A DNA stretch of 64,000 nt from a virus: positions 1-64,000 of IMG/VR virus record IMGVR_UViG_3300042937_000753. One strand, written 5' to 3'. The position numbers were made by a program, and so were the translations under genes. Below are positions 62,902 through 64,000 of this stretch, in pieces; position 1 is the first letter of the stretch, and each line of letters starts with the position of its first letter. The notes under the pieces are model-generated. The model did no database searches, was not told the origin of the DNA, and saw nothing but the letters and a program-made list of their open reading frames with translations.

Positions 62902-63933
62902 TTACTTTTTTGTACTTAATGAATTTACTGCTTGTGCTGGAGGATTAACTTCAATTATCCTCATGTTAGTTCTATCTAGCTTAAAAAAGCTCATCTTTGT
63001 AAGGCCATTTCTGGATTTCAAAAAGTGAAAAACAAGAAGATCATCATCATCAATGATATACTTGTCTGGTCCATAATGCCTAATTTTTCTAATAGAAGGT
63101 TTATTGATACCTAATACTACATCAGCATGTTGCAATAAAGCATCTGCCCCAAATAAATCAGAATCTAATACATAGTTTCCATATTCTCCATCTCTTTGTC
63201 TGTCAGGGGAATCTATGTTTCTATTGAGTTGACTTAACACTACAAAGGCTATAGGATAATGTTTTTTCATATAAGTAAGGGCTTCTCCAAGAGCATATAG
63301 CATCTCAAACTTATCTTTTTCTTGTCCTTTAGCTACTTTGAATAGTGCGGAGTGGTCAATAGTAACAAGCATGTTCTTGTATTTTTTAACCATTTTACCA
63401 TTTTTATCTTGTAACATTACTGCCCTCTTTTCCATTTCATTATGGATAGTAGCACACATTACATCAACTGTACATGGGTCATAAATAACTTCAACAATAT
63501 CTCTGTCTTTAGAGTTTTTATAAAGTTCAACACACTTATCAAATACTGCTTCATCTAAAGGTTCTGCCTTACTCATTAAAGAATTATAATCATACCCTGT
63601 ATTCAAACTCAGCTTTCTGATACCATTGGTTTCATCAAGCATTTCAAACTGAAACTTTAGCACTGTAAATTCATGGTCTTTATTAAGCTTGATGATATCA
63701 TCAATCAATTGTTCCATAAATAAAGTTTTACCAGTTCCCGGTCTAGCACCTACTACAGTGATAGTTCTCCATTCTAACCCATCACAAAATGCATCATTAA
63801 ATTTAGGCCAAGCACTTTTTAATGATTTCAATAGTCCTTTTCTTCTAGCATCTATCTTGTAGATTGCTTTTTTGAGAGCTTCTCTCTCACTGACTGGAAC
63901 CAGAGGTGCTGCTCCATTAAATAAATTTGCCAT
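62902..63933 (-). CDS. DnaB-like replicative helicase, RecA domain only
   Basis: 343 residues. Walker A VVGARPGTGKTLF, Walker B MLVTIDHSAL, motif H3 VVLSQLNRN, and a C-terminal FHFLKSRNGL element place it in the SF4 (DnaB) helicases. Only about 45 residues precede the start of the RecA core, so the N-terminal domain of host DnaB is missing or separate. It would unwind DNA for PolB and supply the primase. First complete gene of the visible - strand operon; one base from the upstream frame. Confidence 0.9.
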   Translation of the reverse strand: MANLFNGAAPLVPVSEREALKKAIYKIDARRKGLLKSLKSAWPKFNDAFCDGLEWRTITVVGARPGTGKTLFMEQLIDDIIKLNKDHEFTVLKFQFEMLDETNGIRKLSLNTGYDYNSLMSKAEPLDEAVFDKCVELYKNSKDRDIVEVIYDPCTVDVMCATIHNEMEKRAVMLQDKNGKMVKKYKNMLVTIDHSALFKVAKGQEKDKFEMLYALGEALTYMKKHYPIAFVVLSQLNRNIDSPDRQRDGEYGNYVLDSDLFGADALLQHADVVLGINKPSIRKIRHYGPDKYIIDDDDLLVFHFLKSRNGLTKMSFFKLDRTNMRIIEVNPPAQAVNSLSTKK

Positions 63934-63934
63934 T

Positions 63935-64000
63935 TTATGATTTTTTAATTATTTCTACTTTTGCTAGGTTATACATTTCATGAAATAAAGTAATTATCAA
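63935..64000 (-). CDS. C-terminal end of an upstream gene (truncated by window edge)
   Basis: An open frame enters from the right edge and stops at TAA (63937-63935), one base before the helicase ATG. It encodes 21 visible residues ending LAKVEIIKKS. Tight spacing fits the operon, but the protein cannot be identified. Confidence 0.5.
   Translation of the reverse strand: MIITLFHEMYNLAKVEIIKKS

Overview
The window is an A+T-rich, gap-free, standard-code phage genome segment. I read it as part of a large crAss-like (order Crassvirales) phage of a Bacteroidota host. Three things support this. (1) A 3717-residue protein carries an RNA-polymerase-like active-site motif, DFDID, in a double-psi beta-barrel context like that of the virion RNA polymerases of crAss-like phages. 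(2) Giant virion/cargo-type proteins lie head to tail just upstream of and around it. (3) A separate replication module of PolB, DnaG-like primase, SF4 helicase, Sak4-like ATPase and an SSB candidate is read from the opposite strand. Most genes lack a Shine-Dalgarno sequence and have A/T-rich leaders, as in Bacteroidota. The assignment rests on motif recognition; no database search was run.

Layout. The + strand, 2 to about 46.63 kb, is one nearly continuous run of ten genes with gaps of 0-59 bases. It opens with a truncated large structural protein (possibly a tail or 'muzzle' component). Next come five putative internal virion proteins (651, 2293, 1235, 824 and 1102 aa), then three giant proteins (2122, 3717 and 2525 aa) and a 47-aa basic peptide. 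The large proteins carry a mosaic of enzyme-like motifs: a kinase-like catalytic loop, three HExxH metallopeptidase-like sites, two nucleotidyltransferase-like GS...DxD sites, a PD-(D/E)XK nuclease site, a SLOG-like nucleotide-binding segment and a LysM repeat. This suggests an ejected enzyme cargo delivered together with the polymerase.

The - strand, 64.0 to 46.65 kb, is a replication, recombination and accessory operon. In transcription order it encodes a DnaB-like helicase, an unknown protein, a Sak4-like ATPase, a 35-aa membrane peptide, an SSB-like protein, a primase and a GIY-YIG-like nuclease. A cluster of small tightly overlapping genes follows (including DUF6878-like and DUF6915-like). 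Then come a VWA/metallopeptidase protein with its MoxR-type AAA+ ATPase, an unknown 446-aa protein, a RecB-like nuclease, two unknown proteins, family-B DNA polymerase with a C-terminal clamp-binding motif, a DUF932-like protein, a MazG-like pyrophosphohydrolase and two small unknowns. The two transcription units converge on a hairpin terminator at about 46.65 kb.

Intrinsic-terminator-like hairpins recur between - strand genes, several ending only 11-43 bases before the next start codon. I saw no tRNA, rRNA, CRISPR array, integrase or insertion sequence. Terminase, portal and major capsid genes are not in the window and presumably lie to the left. No stretch longer than 300 bases lacks a gene.
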